Source of the DNA: Streptomyces justiciae
Lineage (GTDB): Bacteria > Actinomycetota > Actinomycetes > Streptomycetales > Streptomycetaceae
DNA: 64,000 nt
Reading direction: 5' to 3'
NCBI RefSeq assembly: GCF_015163075.1
Contig: NZ_JADDXU010000002.1
Location: 620,001-684,000 of the forward strand
The position numbers and the translations under genes were made by a program. The notes under the pieces are model-generated. The model saw only the letters and a list, made by a program, of their open reading frames with translations. It was not told where the DNA came from and searched no databases. Of the stretch, positions 6,854-17,554 are shown in pieces. The first letter of the stretch is position 1. The number at the start of each line of letters is the position of its first letter.

Positions 6854-9727
6854 GTGCCGAGGATTCCCGCGGCAACACCGTCCGAGATCTCTCAACTGGC
6901 CCGCTGCTGTGCCGTGTTCGTACCCGGCGACCCGGCCCGTACCGGCCGCGTCGCCTTCTGGGACCCCGAGGCCGACGCGCCGCCCGGCGTCGCGTCGGGC
7001 ACCGCGGAGGACCTGAGCATCGTCGTGCCCGGCGAGGGCGGCGTGGAGGCGGTGGTCGTGCCGGCGGTGCTGCTGCCGGTGCGGTCGGCGCTGCCGGTCC
7101 TCACGCGTGCGCGTGCCGTGGCCGACGGTCATCGGGCGGCCGTGTTCTGGGGCGCCGCCGCCGTGCACGCCCTCCAGCTGGCGGCCCGCGGGCTGCTGCT
7201 GCCAGGCCTGTCCGAGGGCGACCACGACGCCTGGCGGGCAGGGCCGCTGCGCACCGAGGACGTGGAGCGCATCCGCGCACTCGCCGCCGCGATGCCGCCT
7301 GAGGCGCACGCCGTGCCGCTGGGTGACGGCGAGCCGGCTGGCGGCTCCGACTCTCTGCGCCTGCCCGACCCGGAGCGGCTGCTGCGGGCCTTCCTGGACG
7401 CCGTGGCCGACGCCCTGCCCCGCTCCCCCGCGGCCTCGCTCGTGACGGGCGGTCCCGCCTATGCCGCGCGTGAACCTCGGCATCTGCCCGACCTCCGCCC
7501 CTGGGCCGCCGATGTGGCCGCCGGCCATGACGCCGGTGTGCGGCTGTCGCTGCGGATCGAGGTGCCCGGCCTCGAGACGGCGACCCAGGAGGACGCGGGC
7601 CTCGTCTTCCGGGCCGTGCCGCAGGTGCACAGCGTGAGCGATCCGGGTCTGGTCGCGGACGCCGCCGCGGTGTGGACCGGCGCGCAGGACGCGTTCGGCC
7701 CGCGCGCGCGGATGGACGCACTGCTGGCGCTGCGCCGCGCGGCCCGCGCCTGGCCTCCGCTCGCGCCCCTGCTGTCGGCGCCCGTGCCGGACGCCGTCGA
7801 ACTCGCCGACGACGATGTCACCGACCTGCTCGCGGAGGGCGCCCGGTCGCTCGGCGCCGCCGGGGTCGACGTCCACTGGCCCAAGGAGCTGGCCCGCAAG
7901 CTGACGGCCCGCGCGGTGGTCGGCCCGCCCGACGAGGAGCCAGGCCCCGGGAGGGGCTTCTCCGCCACTCCGTCGTTCCTGTCCGCCGACGCGCTCCTGG
8001 CGTTCAACTGGTCGTTCGCGCTGGGCGAGCAGCAGCTCACCCGCGAGGAACTGGACCGGCTCGCCGAGGCCAACCGCCCCGTCGTGCGACTGCGCGACCA
8101 ATGGGTCCTCATCGACCCCCAGGAGGTGCGCCGGGCCGCCGAGCGGCAGGACCGCAAGGTCACCCCGATCGACGCGCTCGCCGCCGCTCTCACCGGCTCC
8201 ACGGAGGTCGACGGCCGCCGGGTCGACGTACAGCCCACGGGGTGGCTGGAGAGCCTGCGGGAACGTCTCGCGGACCCTGAGACGCAGGAGCCGGTCGGGC
8301 AGCCGGCGGCGCTCGCGGCTACCCTGCGCGACTATCAGCGGCGGGGCCTCGACTGGCTGGCCCGGATGACCTCCCTGGGGCTGGGCTGCTGTCTCGCCGA
8401 CGACATGGGGCTCGGCAAGACCATCACCCTCATCGCGCTGCATCTGCACCGGCAGACCGAGCCCTCGGCCGCCGGTCCCACGCTCGTGGTGTGTCCGACG
8501 TCCCTGATGGGCAACTGGCAGCGCGAGATCGAGAAGTTCGCGCCCGGCACGCCCGTGCGCCGCTTCCACGGGCCGCGCCGCGACCTGGACGCCCTCGCGG
8601 AAGGGGAGTTCGTCCTCACCACCTACGGCACGATGCGGCTCGACGCGGGCCGGCTGGCCGCCGTGTCCTGGGGCATGGTCGTGGCGGACGAGGCCCAGCA
8701 CGTGAAGAACCCGTACTCGGCGACGGCACGGCAGCTGCGGTCCATCGACGCACGCGCGCGTGTGGCGCTCACCGGAACCCCGGTGGAGAACAACCTGTCC
8801 GAGCTGTGGGCGATCCTCGACTGGACGACCCCCGGCCTGCTGGGCCGCCTCGGGACCTTCCGCACCCGGTACGCGCAGGCCGTCGAGAGCGGCCAGGACC
8901 CGGCCGCCGCCGAACGGCTCTCCCGGCTCGTGCGCCCCTTCCTGCTGCGCCGCCGCAAGTCGGATCCGGGGATCGCCCCCGAGTTGCCGCCGAAGACGGA
9001 GACCGACCGCGCCGTCTCGCTCACCCCGGAACAGGCCGGGCTGTACGAGGCCGTGGTGCGCGAGACGCTGGCGGAGATCTCCGGCGCCGACAGCATGGCG
9101 CGCCGCGGACTGATCGTGAAGCTGCTCACCGGCCTCAAGCAGATCTGCAACCATCCGGCGCAGTTCCTCAAGGAGGAGCAGCCGGCCATCGCCGGACGGT
9201 CCGGCAAGCTGGAACTCCTCGACGAGCTGCTCGACACGATCCTCGCCGAAAAGGCGGGCGTGCTGGTGTTCACCCAGTACGTGCAGATGGCCCGCCTCAT
9301 CGAGCGGCACCTCGCGGCGCGCGGAGTGTCCTCGCAGTTCCTGCACGGCGGTACGCCGATCGCCGCGCGCGAGGCGATGGTGCAGCGCTTCCAGGACGGT
9401 GAAGTGCCGGTCTTCCTGCTGTCGTTGAAGGCCGCCGGCACCGGGCTGAACCTGACCCGGGCCGAGCACGTCGTGCACTACGACCGCTGGTGGAACCCCG
9501 CCGTCGAGGCACAGGCCACCGACCGGGCGTACCGCATCGGCCAGCACCGGCCCGTGCAGGTTCACCGGCTGATCGCGGAGGGCACGATCGAGGACCGCAT
9601 CGCCGACATGCTCAGCCGCAAGCGGGAGTTGGCCGACGCGGTGCTCGGCGCCGGTGAGGCGGGACTCACGGAGCTGACGGACGCGGAACTGGCCGATCTG
9701 GTCGAACTGCGAGGGGGCGGGCGATGA
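6854..9727 (+). CDS. SNF2-family DEAD/DEAH-box helicase
   Basis: A protein of about 957 residues. The first 450 residues include the SNF2 helicase-associated domain (FNWSFALGEQQLTREEL). The C-terminal half is a complete SNF2 ATPase: motif I DDMGLGKT, motif II DEAQ, motif III LTGTPVEN, and in the second RecA lobe SLKAAGTGLNL and ATDRAYRIGQ. Such proteins translocate on double-stranded DNA. The start is uncertain: the GTG at 6854 is chosen because the protein pattern begins there and GAGGAG lies about 12 bases upstream, but the frame stays open to 6752. The stop overlaps the next gene by ATGA, so the two are translated together. Confidence 0.9.
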   Translation: MPRIPAATPSEISQLARCCAVFVPGDPARTGRVAFWDPEADAPPGVASGTAEDLSIVVPGEGGVEAVVVPAVLLPVRSALPVLTRARAVADGHRAAVFWGAAAVHALQLAARGLLLPGLSEGDHDAWRAGPLRTEDVERIRALAAAMPPEAHAVPLGDGEPAGGSDSLRLPDPERLLRAFLDAVADALPRSPAASLVTGGPAYAAREPRHLPDLRPWAADVAAGHDAGVRLSLRIEVPGLETATQEDAGLVFRAVPQVHSVSDPGLVADAAAVWTGAQDAFGPRARMDALLALRRAARAWPPLAPLLSAPVPDAVELADDDVTDLLAEGARSLGAAGVDVHWPKELARKLTARAVVGPPDEEPGPGRGFSATPSFLSADALLAFNWSFALGEQQLTREELDRLAEANRPVVRLRDQWVLIDPQEVRRAAERQDRKVTPIDALAAALTGSTEVDGRRVDVQPTGWLESLRERLADPETQEPVGQPAALAATLRDYQRRGLDWLARMTSLGLGCCLADDMGLGKTITLIALHLHRQTEPSAAGPTLVVCPTSLMGNWQREIEKFAPGTPVRRFHGPRRDLDALAEGEFVLTTYGTMRLDAGRLAAVSWGMVVADEAQHVKNPYSATARQLRSIDARARVALTGTPVENNLSELWAILDWTTPGLLGRLGTFRTRYAQAVESGQDPAAAERLSRLVRPFLLRRRKSDPGIAPELPPKTETDRAVSLTPEQAGLYEAVVRETLAEISGADSMARRGLIVKLLTGLKQICNHPAQFLKEEQPAIAGRSGKLELLDELLDTILAEKAGVLVFTQYVQMARLIERHLAARGVSSQFLHGGTPIAAREAMVQRFQDGEVPVFLLSLKAAGTGLNLTRAEHVVHYDRWWNPAVEAQATDRAYRIGQHRPVQVHRLIAEGTIEDRIADMLSRKRELADAVLGAGEAGLTELTDAELADLVELRGGGR

Positions 9728-11001
9728 ACACGTACGACGGGACGAACCCGTATGACGACACAACGGAGCGGACGTTCGCCGCGTTCCCGCCCGCGCAGGG
9801 GCGGGGCTTCGCCCGGAGCTGGTGGGGGCAGGCCTGGCTGAAGGCGCTGGAGGACACCGCGCTCGACACGAAGCAGGTGAAGATCGGACGCGCGCTCGCG
9901 CGCGCGGGGGCCGTCGGCGCGGTGTCGGTGCGGCCGGGCAGGCTCACCGCCGTCGTCCAGGACCGCGACCGCACCCCGCACCGGGCGGACGTGCTGCTGG
10001 AGCAGCTGTCCGGCGAACAGTGGGACCGCTTCCTGGAGACGGCCGTGGAGCGGGCCGGGCACATCGCGGCGCTCCTGGACCGCGAGATGCCTCCGCACCT
10101 GGTCGAGGACGCGGCGGCCGCAGGCGTCGAACTCCTGCCGGGCCTGGGCGATCTGGAGCCGGAGTGCGACTGCGGTGCCTGGGACCACTGCGGGCACACC
10201 GCGGCGCTCTGCTACCAGGTGGCACGCCTGCTGGACCAGGACCCCTTCGTCCTGCTGCTGATGCGCGGACGCTCCGAACGGGCCGTGCTGGACGACCTCC
10301 AGGCCCGCACCGCCGCACCCGCGCCGTCCGAGACGCCGGCCCGTCAGGAGGGCGTGGACGCCGCGGAGGCGTTCACGGCCGGGGACATCCTGCCGCCGCT
10401 CCCCGCGCTGCCGGAACTCCCCGCGGAACCGGGCACACCGCCGTCGCTCGACACGGGGACACCGGCCCCGCCCGGCGTCGACCCGGCCGCTCTGGAGTTC
10501 CTGGCGGCCCGGACCGCTGCGGAGGCGCACCGTCTGTTGATCGAGGCGGTGCGTGAACAGGGTTCCGTGGAGGAGGAGTTGACGATCGGGCAGGACGCGG
10601 TCCGGCTCGCGCTGGGCGACCCCTGCGGGGCCGTGGCCGAGCGGTTGGCCGTGGGGTCGGGGCGGGACCCGGCGGAGCTGGAGTCGGCCGTGCGCGCGTG
10701 GCGGTACGGCGGCGTGGCCGCGTTGTCCGTCCTGGAGGAGGAGCGCACGGTCGAGGGCGAGGAGCTGGCACGCGCGCGTGCCGTCCTCGACGCGGCATGG
10801 GACGAGGACGAACGCCCGCCGTTGTCCGCGCGGGGCTGTCGTTGGACCGTCGCCGACGCCCGCAGCCAGTTGCGCCTGGGGCGCGACGGCCGCTGGTGGC
10901 CGTACCGGGAGGAGCGGGGACGCTGGGTGCCCGCCGGCCCGTCGGCCAACGACCCGGCGACGGCGCTGGCTTCGGCGGAGGAGGCCACCTCCACCGGTTG
11001 A
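9724..11001 (+). CDS. SWIM zinc finger family protein
   Basis: A 425-residue protein with the SWIM zinc motif C-x-C-x(5)-C-x-H in ECDCGAWDHCGHTAALCYQ (about residues 155-173), followed by the usual VARLLDQDPFVLLLMRGR. The C-terminal half is Pro/Ala-rich and then helical. In actinobacteria this protein is almost always encoded right after a SNF2 helicase, and here the ATGA overlap couples them. A shared role in DNA handling is the accepted guess, without a defined reaction. A strong hairpin follows the stop. Confidence 0.88.
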   Translation: MNTYDGTNPYDDTTERTFAAFPPAQGRGFARSWWGQAWLKALEDTALDTKQVKIGRALARAGAVGAVSVRPGRLTAVVQDRDRTPHRADVLLEQLSGEQWDRFLETAVERAGHIAALLDREMPPHLVEDAAAAGVELLPGLGDLEPECDCGAWDHCGHTAALCYQVARLLDQDPFVLLLMRGRSERAVLDDLQARTAAPAPSETPARQEGVDAAEAFTAGDILPPLPALPELPAEPGTPPSLDTGTPAPPGVDPAALEFLAARTAAEAHRLLIEAVREQGSVEEELTIGQDAVRLALGDPCGAVAERLAVGSGRDPAELESAVRAWRYGGVAALSVLEEERTVEGEELARARAVLDAAWDEDERPPLSARGCRWTVADARSQLRLGRDGRWWPYREERGRWVPAGPSANDPATALASAEEATSTG

Positions 11002-11006
11002 CCTAC

Positions 11007-11046
11007 GGGGCTCGTCGAAGTGCCGCACGCGAGCTCGACGAGCCCC
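11007..11046 (+). terminator. Hairpin terminator after the helicase-SWIM operon
   Basis: GGGGCTCGTCGA at 11007-11018 is exactly complementary to TCGACGAGCCCC at 11035-11046, a 12-base GC-rich stem with a 16-base loop. It lacks a T run, as many streptomycete terminators do. Confidence 0.7.
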
Positions 11047-11136
11047 CGCCACACCCCGTTCACCCGGCCGTCGTACGGCGTTCCGCGCGGGGCCCAAATC
11101 TGGCCGCTGTCAGCACACTTGTTCCCAGGAGGCCCG

Positions 11137-12477
11137 ATGTCCCCGCACGCCACCGGCAGGCGCCGCGTCCACCGTTCCGTCGCGGCGGGCGTGCCCCTCG
11201 CCGTGCTGGCCGCGCTCGTGGCGACCACCCCCGCCGAGGGGGCCACGCCCGAGGCAGCGCACGTGACGCGTACCGCGACCCTCGGGGACATCCCGCTGGG
11301 CACCTTCAGCAACACCCTGCTGCCCGGCACCGTGGACGACGACCGGGGCGTGGACCTCGGCGGCATCGGCAGCGACCTCTACCCGGCGGGCCGCAAGGGC
11401 GAGTTCTGGACGGTCACCGATCGCGGACCCAACGGCCAGATCAAGATCGACGGCAAGAAGCGCCGCACGTTCCCCGTGCCGGGCTTCGACCCGGCGATCG
11501 TGAGGATCAGGGTGTCCGGGGACACCGTCGAGGTGCTGGACGCGATCCCGGTCACGACCTCGTCCGGCAAGCCCGTCACCGGGCTGTCCAACCAGGAAGG
11601 ACGCGACGAGGCGCCGTACACCTATGACGCGCGGACGCGGCTGGCGTACGACCCGAACGGGCTGGACACCGAGGGCGTCGTGCGGGCCGCGGACGGGAGT
11701 TTCTGGCTCGTGGACGAGTACGGGCCGAGTCTCGTGCACGTCTCCGCGCGCGGGAAGGTGCTCACCCGGTACGTGCCGCAAGGGCTGAACCTCACCGGCA
11801 CCGACTACCCGGTCGTCGAGGCGCTGCCCTCCGTGCTGCTGCACCGGAAGATCAACCGCGGCTTCGAGGGGCTCGCCCAACTCCCGGGCGGCGACCTGGT
11901 GATGGCCGTGCAGAGCCCGCTGTCCCTGCCGGACACCGACGCCGGCGAGGCGTCGCGCACGACCCGTCTGCTGCGTTTCTCGCCCAGGAAGCAGGCCGTC
12001 ACGGCCGAGTACGCGTACCGCTTCGACCCGGTGGACGTCGTCGACCCGGGCGAGGACGACACCTCGGAGCTGAAGATCTCCTCGGTGGTCGCCGTGGGCG
12101 GCGACCGGCTGCTGGTCGAGGAGCGCACCGACAAGGCCGCGCGGCTCCAGCTCGTGCGCCTGGAGCGGGACGCGGACATCCTCGGCGGCCCTTGGGACGA
12201 CGACACGACGTCCCCGTCGCTGGAGCAGCTCGACGACCCGGCCGTCGCGGGGGTGCCGGTGCTCGGCAAGCGCCTCGTCGTCGACCTGGGGACGGTCGAC
12301 GGAGTGCCCGGGAAGATCGAGGGGATCGCGCGCGTGGACCACGACACGCTCGCCCTGATCAACGACAACGACTTCGGGATGACCGACGGCGCGGGCGCGT
12401 TCGACGCGCAGGGCCGGCTGGTCGACAGCGGTGTGGAGACGACGGTGACGTACGTGCGGCTGCCGCGCGGGATCTGA
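11137..12477 (+). CDS. Secreted esterase-like activity of phytase family protein
   Basis: A 446-residue exported protein with a signal peptide (basic MSPHATGRRRVHRS, hydrophobic core, cleavage near AEGA at about residue 38). The mature part has the beta-propeller pattern of the esterase-like activity of phytase domain: WTVTDRGPNG, then NGLDTEGVV, WLVDEYGPS and a late GIARVDHDTLALINDND. These proteins are secreted and hydrolyse phosphate or other esters; the substrate here is unknown. AGGAGG precedes the ATG at 11137 by five bases, and the frame upstream of it is not used. The stop is immediately next to the convergent gene. Confidence 0.82.
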   Translation: MSPHATGRRRVHRSVAAGVPLAVLAALVATTPAEGATPEAAHVTRTATLGDIPLGTFSNTLLPGTVDDDRGVDLGGIGSDLYPAGRKGEFWTVTDRGPNGQIKIDGKKRRTFPVPGFDPAIVRIRVSGDTVEVLDAIPVTTSSGKPVTGLSNQEGRDEAPYTYDARTRLAYDPNGLDTEGVVRAADGSFWLVDEYGPSLVHVSARGKVLTRYVPQGLNLTGTDYPVVEALPSVLLHRKINRGFEGLAQLPGGDLVMAVQSPLSLPDTDAGEASRTTRLLRFSPRKQAVTAEYAYRFDPVDVVDPGEDDTSELKISSVVAVGGDRLLVEERTDKAARLQLVRLERDADILGGPWDDDTTSPSLEQLDDPAVAGVPVLGKRLVVDLGTVDGVPGKIEGIARVDHDTLALINDNDFGMTDGAGAFDAQGRLVDSGVETTVTYVRLPRGI

Positions 12478-13341
12478 TCACGTCAGGGGTTGCGTGAGCT
12501 TTCGGCTGCCGGCACCCGTGTCGGCGGCCAGGCTGCACGCGACGTCGTCGATGCCGACCCGGTACCCGGTGGTGTCCGGGTACTGCACGAGGGTGCCGCG
12601 CACGGTGTCCTCGGGCTGGCTTTCCGCCTTGCTGTCCAGGGTCCGCTCGCAGAGGGCCGACGCGGCCTTTTTCAGGGCGCTGTCGGTCGCGTAGTCGCCT
12701 TCCAGCTCCGCCACTTTCACGACCTCGGCGTCATGCGGCTCCCGGCAGGAACGCTTGGCGGCCTGTCCGGGCCGGGCGGCGTCGGTGTCGAAGCAGTCGC
12801 CCGCCTGAAGCGTGTAGTAGGGCACCTCGTCGGCCGCCAGCGACGGGATCAGCGACTCCAGGCCGCTCGGGAACTCGCTCGGCAGCTCGGTGGGGAACTG
12901 CGACGGCAGCTTCGTCGGCACCTCGCTGGGGAGCTTGCTCGGCAGTTCGCTCGGCAGGCTCAGCGTGGGGCTGGGTGAACTGCTCGCGCTGGAACCGGGC
13001 TTGTCGTCGGGTGAGTCGTCGCCCCCGGCCGCCATCAGGACGACCGCGGCCACGGCGGCGCCCGCCACGAGCACGGCGAGCAGGATGAACAGCGGGTTGC
13101 GTCCCGGACCGCGCCGCCCGCCCGGGCCCTCGGGCGGGTCCGGCGGAGGCGGGGGCGGCTGCCATCCTCCGTAGGAGGGCGGGCCGTCGCCTCCGGGAGG
13201 AGGGCCGTACCCTCCGGGAGGCCCGTAGCCCCCTCCTGACCCGGGGCCGAAGCCCTCAGGGGGCGGTCCGAAACCGCCGCCGGAAGGCGGTGTGTCACCC
13301 GGCGGCCCGGGCGGCTGAGGCGGTACAGGCGGCATGGCCAT
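12478..13341 (-). CDS. Proline-rich membrane-anchored protein with extracytoplasmic domain
   Basis: A 287-residue protein. Residues 1-85 are a Pro/Gly/Tyr-rich cytoplasmic arm. A single membrane helix follows a basic GGRRGPGRNP stop (about 88-112). Then comes a linker made of eight four-residue repeats of L/F/V-P-S/T-X. The C-terminal domain carries LQAGDCFDTD and three or more cysteines. The GDCF motif is shared with LppU/SCO3897-like and septum-formation-type domains of actinobacterial envelope proteins, whose role is not settled. The start is the first of two close ATGs (13341; the second is 13335). No clear ribosome site is seen. Confidence 0.7.
   Translation of the reverse strand: MAMPPVPPQPPGPPGDTPPSGGGFGPPPEGFGPGSGGGYGPPGGYGPPPGGDGPPSYGGWQPPPPPPDPPEGPGGRRGPGRNPLFILLAVLVAGAAVAAVVLMAAGGDDSPDDKPGSSASSSPSPTLSLPSELPSKLPSEVPTKLPSQFPTELPSEFPSGLESLIPSLAADEVPYYTLQAGDCFDTDAARPGQAAKRSCREPHDAEVVKVAELEGDYATDSALKKAASALCERTLDSKAESQPEDTVRGTLVQYPDTTGYRVGIDDVACSLAADTGAGSRKLTQPLT
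12866..12961 (-). repeat. Coding repeat, eight 12-base units
   Basis: Eight contiguous 12-base units encode LPSE, LPSK, LPSE, VPTK, LPSQ, FPTE, LPSE, FPSG in the stalk between the membrane helix and the cysteine-rich domain of the protein at 12478-13341. The units differ at several third positions but keep the proline, which suggests a selected extended stalk. Confidence 0.8.
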
Positions 13342-13490
13342 ACCGTCCAGAGTCGCCGCGAAGCGGGCAGGGCGCGACCCCCGCACGGAAGTTGATACGG
13401 ACTCATGCCATGGACCGCATGATTCCGGAGCATTCCGTGCGGACCGTTCCGTGCGGAGGTCGGTCGCCCCTACACGCGCGCGTGCCTGAC

Positions 13491-13519
13491 AAAACCTGCG
13501 GCGGCAGATGCGCCGCAGG
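13491..13519 (-). terminator. Rho-independent terminator of xylA
   Basis: CCTGCGGCG (13495-13503) and CGCCGCAGG (13511-13519) form a nine-base stem with a seven-base loop. On the minus strand the hairpin is followed by TTTTG, so it terminates transcription leaving xylA. A second GC-alternating hairpin lies between it and the xylA stop. Confidence 0.75.
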
Positions 13520-13560
13520 CCCACGCGCGCGTGCGTTCATGACGTGCGCACGCGCACGTG

Positions 13561-14772
<1,212 letters not shown>

Positions 14773-14804
14773 TCATGGCGGTTTACAAATTAGTATGCCC
14801 ACAC

Positions 14805-14841
14805 GTCTCAGGGAAGAGACAAGATGTCTCCAGAGGGAGAC
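14805..14841. promoter_or_regulatory. Twin operator in the xylA-xylB intergenic region
   Basis: Two identical dyads GTCTC-N6-GAGAC lie at 14805-14820 and 14826-14841, exactly 21 bases apart, two turns of the helix on the same face. In the second dyad the arms extend to TGTCTCC/GGAGACA. They are 25 bases before the xylB start. The ROK repressor encoded downstream is the likely ligand. Confidence 0.65.
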
Positions 14842-14866
14842 ACGCCGCACATGAGGGAGAAACCCG

Positions 14867-16303
14867 ATGTCAGCTGCCGAGGGTCCGCTCGTCGTCGGCG
14901 TGGACACGTCCACGCAGTCCACCAAGGCCCTGGTCGTCGACGCGTCGACCGGCCGGGTGGTCGCGAGCGGTCAGGCGCCGCACACCGTGTCGTCCGGCGC
15001 CGGCCGCGAGAGCGACCCGCGTCAGTGGTGGGACGCCCTGGGCGAGGCCCTGCGCCAGTGCGGCGACGCCGCGCACGAGGCCGCGGCGGTGTCGATCGGC
15101 GGCCAGCAGCACGGCCTGGTCACTCTGGACGAGCAGGGCGAGCCGGTGCGCCCGGCCCTGCTGTGGAACGACGTCCGCTCGGCGCCGCAGGCCGCGCGGC
15201 TGATCGAGGAGCTGGGCGGTCCGAAGGCCTGGGCGGAGCGCACGGGCAGCGTGCCCGGCGCGTCGTTCACGGTCACGAAGTGGGCGTGGCTGGCCGAGCA
15301 CGAACCGGACGCGATCCGCGCGACGAAGTCGGTGCGCCTCCCGCACGACTACCTCACCGAGCGCCTCACCGGCCAGGGCACGACCGACCGCGGCGACGCC
15401 TCCGGCACCGGCTGGTGGGCGTCGGCGACCGAGTCGTACGACGCCGAGATCCTCGCCCATGTGGGCCTCGACCCGGCGCTCCTCCCGCGCGTGGTCCGCC
15501 CCGGCGAGGTGGCGGGCACCGTGCGCGACAGCCACGACCTGCCGTTCTCCAAGGGCACCCTGGTCGCCCCCGGCACCGGCGACAACGCGGCCGCCGCCCT
15601 GGGCCTCGGCCTGCGCCCCGGCACCCCGGTACTGAGCCTGGGCACCTCGGGCACGGTGTACGCGGTGTCCAAGCACCGCCCCGCCGACCCGACCGGCACG
15701 GTGGCGGGCTTCGCCGACGCGCACGGCGACTGGCTGCCGCTGGCCTGCACCCTGAACTGCACCCTCGCCGTCGACCGCGTCGCCGCCCTCCTCGGCCTGG
15801 ACCGCGAGGCCGTGGAGCCCACCTCCGACGTCACGCTCCTGCCGTACCTGGACGGCGAGCGCACCCCGAACCTGCCGAACGCCTCGGGCCTGCTGCACGG
15901 GCTGCGCCACGACACGACCGGCGGCCAACTGCTCCAGGCCGCCTACGACGGTGCCGTGCACGCGCTCCTCGGCGCGCTCGACCTGGTCCTGGACGAGGAC
16001 GCGGACCGTTCGACGCCGCTGCTGCTGATCGGCGGCGGCGCCCGGGGCCGGGCCTGGCAGGAGACCGTACGACGACTGTCGGGGCGGCCCGTCCAGGTGC
16101 CGGAGGCCAAGGAGCTGGTCGCGCTCGGCGCCGCCGCGCAGGCCGCAGGCCTGCTGACCGGCGAGGACCCGGCCGCGGTCGCCCGGCGCTGGAACACGGC
16201 CGCCGGGCCGGTGCTGGAGGCCGTGGAGCGGGACGAGGCGACGATGGCGAGGATCTCCGGGGTACTCTCCGACGCGGCTCCGCTGCTGGCGGGCGGTCAT
16301 TGA
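14867..16303 (+). CDS. xylB: Xylulokinase
   Basis: A 478-residue FGGY-family kinase that phosphorylates D-xylulose to xylulose 5-phosphate for the pentose phosphate pathway. The N-terminal ATPase motif is VVGVDTSTQSTK, the substrate loop is SIGGQQHGLV, and the catalytic aspartate is D239 in GTGDNAAAALG. The C-terminal adenosine motif is LLLIGGGARGRAW. It starts at ATG 14867 after GGGAGAAA. Forty-two bases separate it from the ROK regulator, so they probably share a transcript, opposite to xylA. Confidence 0.96.
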   Translation: MSAAEGPLVVGVDTSTQSTKALVVDASTGRVVASGQAPHTVSSGAGRESDPRQWWDALGEALRQCGDAAHEAAAVSIGGQQHGLVTLDEQGEPVRPALLWNDVRSAPQAARLIEELGGPKAWAERTGSVPGASFTVTKWAWLAEHEPDAIRATKSVRLPHDYLTERLTGQGTTDRGDASGTGWWASATESYDAEILAHVGLDPALLPRVVRPGEVAGTVRDSHDLPFSKGTLVAPGTGDNAAAALGLGLRPGTPVLSLGTSGTVYAVSKHRPADPTGTVAGFADAHGDWLPLACTLNCTLAVDRVAALLGLDREAVEPTSDVTLLPYLDGERTPNLPNASGLLHGLRHDTTGGQLLQAAYDGAVHALLGALDLVLDEDADRSTPLLLIGGGARGRAWQETVRRLSGRPVQVPEAKELVALGAAAQAAGLLTGEDPAAVARRWNTAAGPVLEAVERDEATMARISGVLSDAAPLLAGGH

Positions 16304-16345
16304 GCACCACACCCGATGACCGAGGACTGAGGGACTGAGGGAGGC

Positions 16346-17554
16346 ATGACCGCACCGCTGCACGACACCCACCCGGCCGGTCCGGGGCGCTCGCTGCCCG
16401 ACACCCAGCAGGGCATGCGCCGCCGCAACCTGGCCCGGGTGCTGCACACGGTCAGCGCCGAGGGGCCGCTGTCCCGTGCCGCGGTCGCCTCCCGGATCGG
16501 GCTGACCCGTGCCGCCGTGTCCAGCCTCGTCGACGAGCTCATACGCTCCGGCCTGCTGGAGGAGCTGGGACCCGAGCGGCCGGGCCGGGTGGGCCGCCCC
16601 GGGTCGGCACTCGCCGTCAGCGGGCACGGCCCCGCCGGGATCGGCGCCGAGATCGGCGTCGACCATCTCGCGGTCTGCGCGGTCGACCTGCGCGGACGAG
16701 TGCGGGCACGGGCCGAGCGGCACGTCGCGAACCGCGGCCGTGCCCCCGGGCCCGTGATCGAGGAACTGACCGAGCTGGTGCACCGGGTCGTCGCCGAGGC
16801 GCAGGGCGAGGGGCTGTGGCCGGCGGGGCTCGCGGTGGCCGTGCCGGGCCTGGTCGCCCGCGACGCCAGCACCGTCGTCCGCGCCCCGAACCTCGACTGG
16901 CACGACACCGATCTCGGCGCCCTGCTGCCCTCGGCGTACCCGCTCACCGTGGACAACGAGGCGAACTTCGGCGCCCTCGCGGAACTCTGGCTCGGGGACG
17001 CCACGCCGCACGACTTCCTGCATGTGTCGGCGGAGATCGGTATCGGTGCGGCGCTCGTCGTCGCCGGCGGTCTGCTGCGCGGGACCCGCGGCTTCGCGGG
17101 CGAGCTGGGACATGTGCCGGTGCAGCCGGAGGGTCCGCCCTGTCCGTGCGGGGGGCGCGGGTGTCTGGAGCAGTACGCCGGTGAGGAGGCGGTGCTGCGG
17201 GCCGCGGGGCTCGAACTCGGCGAGGACCGTGTCGGGCTTCTCGCGGGCCGTGCCGCCGACGGTGACGAGGACGTACGGCGGGCGCTGCGCGAGGCGGGGG
17301 CGGCGCTCGGCGTCGCGCTGACGGGGGCGGTGAACCTGCTGGACCCGGAGAGCGTCGTGCTCGGCGGCGCGCTGTCGGGGCTCGCGCCCTGGCTGCTGCC
17401 CTCGCTGGAGGCCGAGTTGGACCGGCGGACCGCGGGCCCCGCCTGTCCGGTGTCCGTGTCGCGGCTCGGCCCCGAGGGACCGCTGCTGGGTGCCGCGCAC
17501 TCGGTGATCCGCGGGGTCCTCGACGATCCCGCCGCGGTGGCCGAACGGGCCTGA
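16346..17554 (+). CDS. xylR: ROK family transcriptional repressor of the xylose locus
   Basis: A 402-residue protein with an N-terminal winged helix-turn-helix (about residues 25-85, LSRAAVASRIGLTRAAVSSLV) and a ROK sugar-binding domain. The ROK zinc motif is seen as CPCGGRGCLEQYAG with the preceding GELGHVPV. ROK regulators of this layout (XylR, NagC) release DNA on binding a sugar. Position right after xylB and divergent from xylA supports a xylose repressor, acting at the twin dyads at 14805-14841 and so on its own operon. GGGAGG precedes the ATG. The 3' end is the first copy of a tandem repeat. Confidence 0.9.
   Translation: MTAPLHDTHPAGPGRSLPDTQQGMRRRNLARVLHTVSAEGPLSRAAVASRIGLTRAAVSSLVDELIRSGLLEELGPERPGRVGRPGSALAVSGHGPAGIGAEIGVDHLAVCAVDLRGRVRARAERHVANRGRAPGPVIEELTELVHRVVAEAQGEGLWPAGLAVAVPGLVARDASTVVRAPNLDWHDTDLGALLPSAYPLTVDNEANFGALAELWLGDATPHDFLHVSAEIGIGAALVVAGGLLRGTRGFAGELGHVPVQPEGPPCPCGGRGCLEQYAGEEAVLRAAGLELGEDRVGLLAGRAADGDEDVRRALREAGAALGVALTGAVNLLDPESVVLGGALSGLAPWLLPSLEAELDRRTAGPACPVSVSRLGPEGPLLGAAHSVIRGVLDDPAAVAERA

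Noticed and set aside
6773..9763. A 996-codon minus-strand frame opposite the helicase
   Set aside because: The plus strand encodes clear SNF2 motifs with a ribosome site and coupled neighbour; the antisense frame shows only shadow composition.
13520..13560. Alternating CGCG/GTGC stretch as a Z-DNA or origin element
   Set aside because: It is short, next to the xylA stop, and more simply part of the terminator region.
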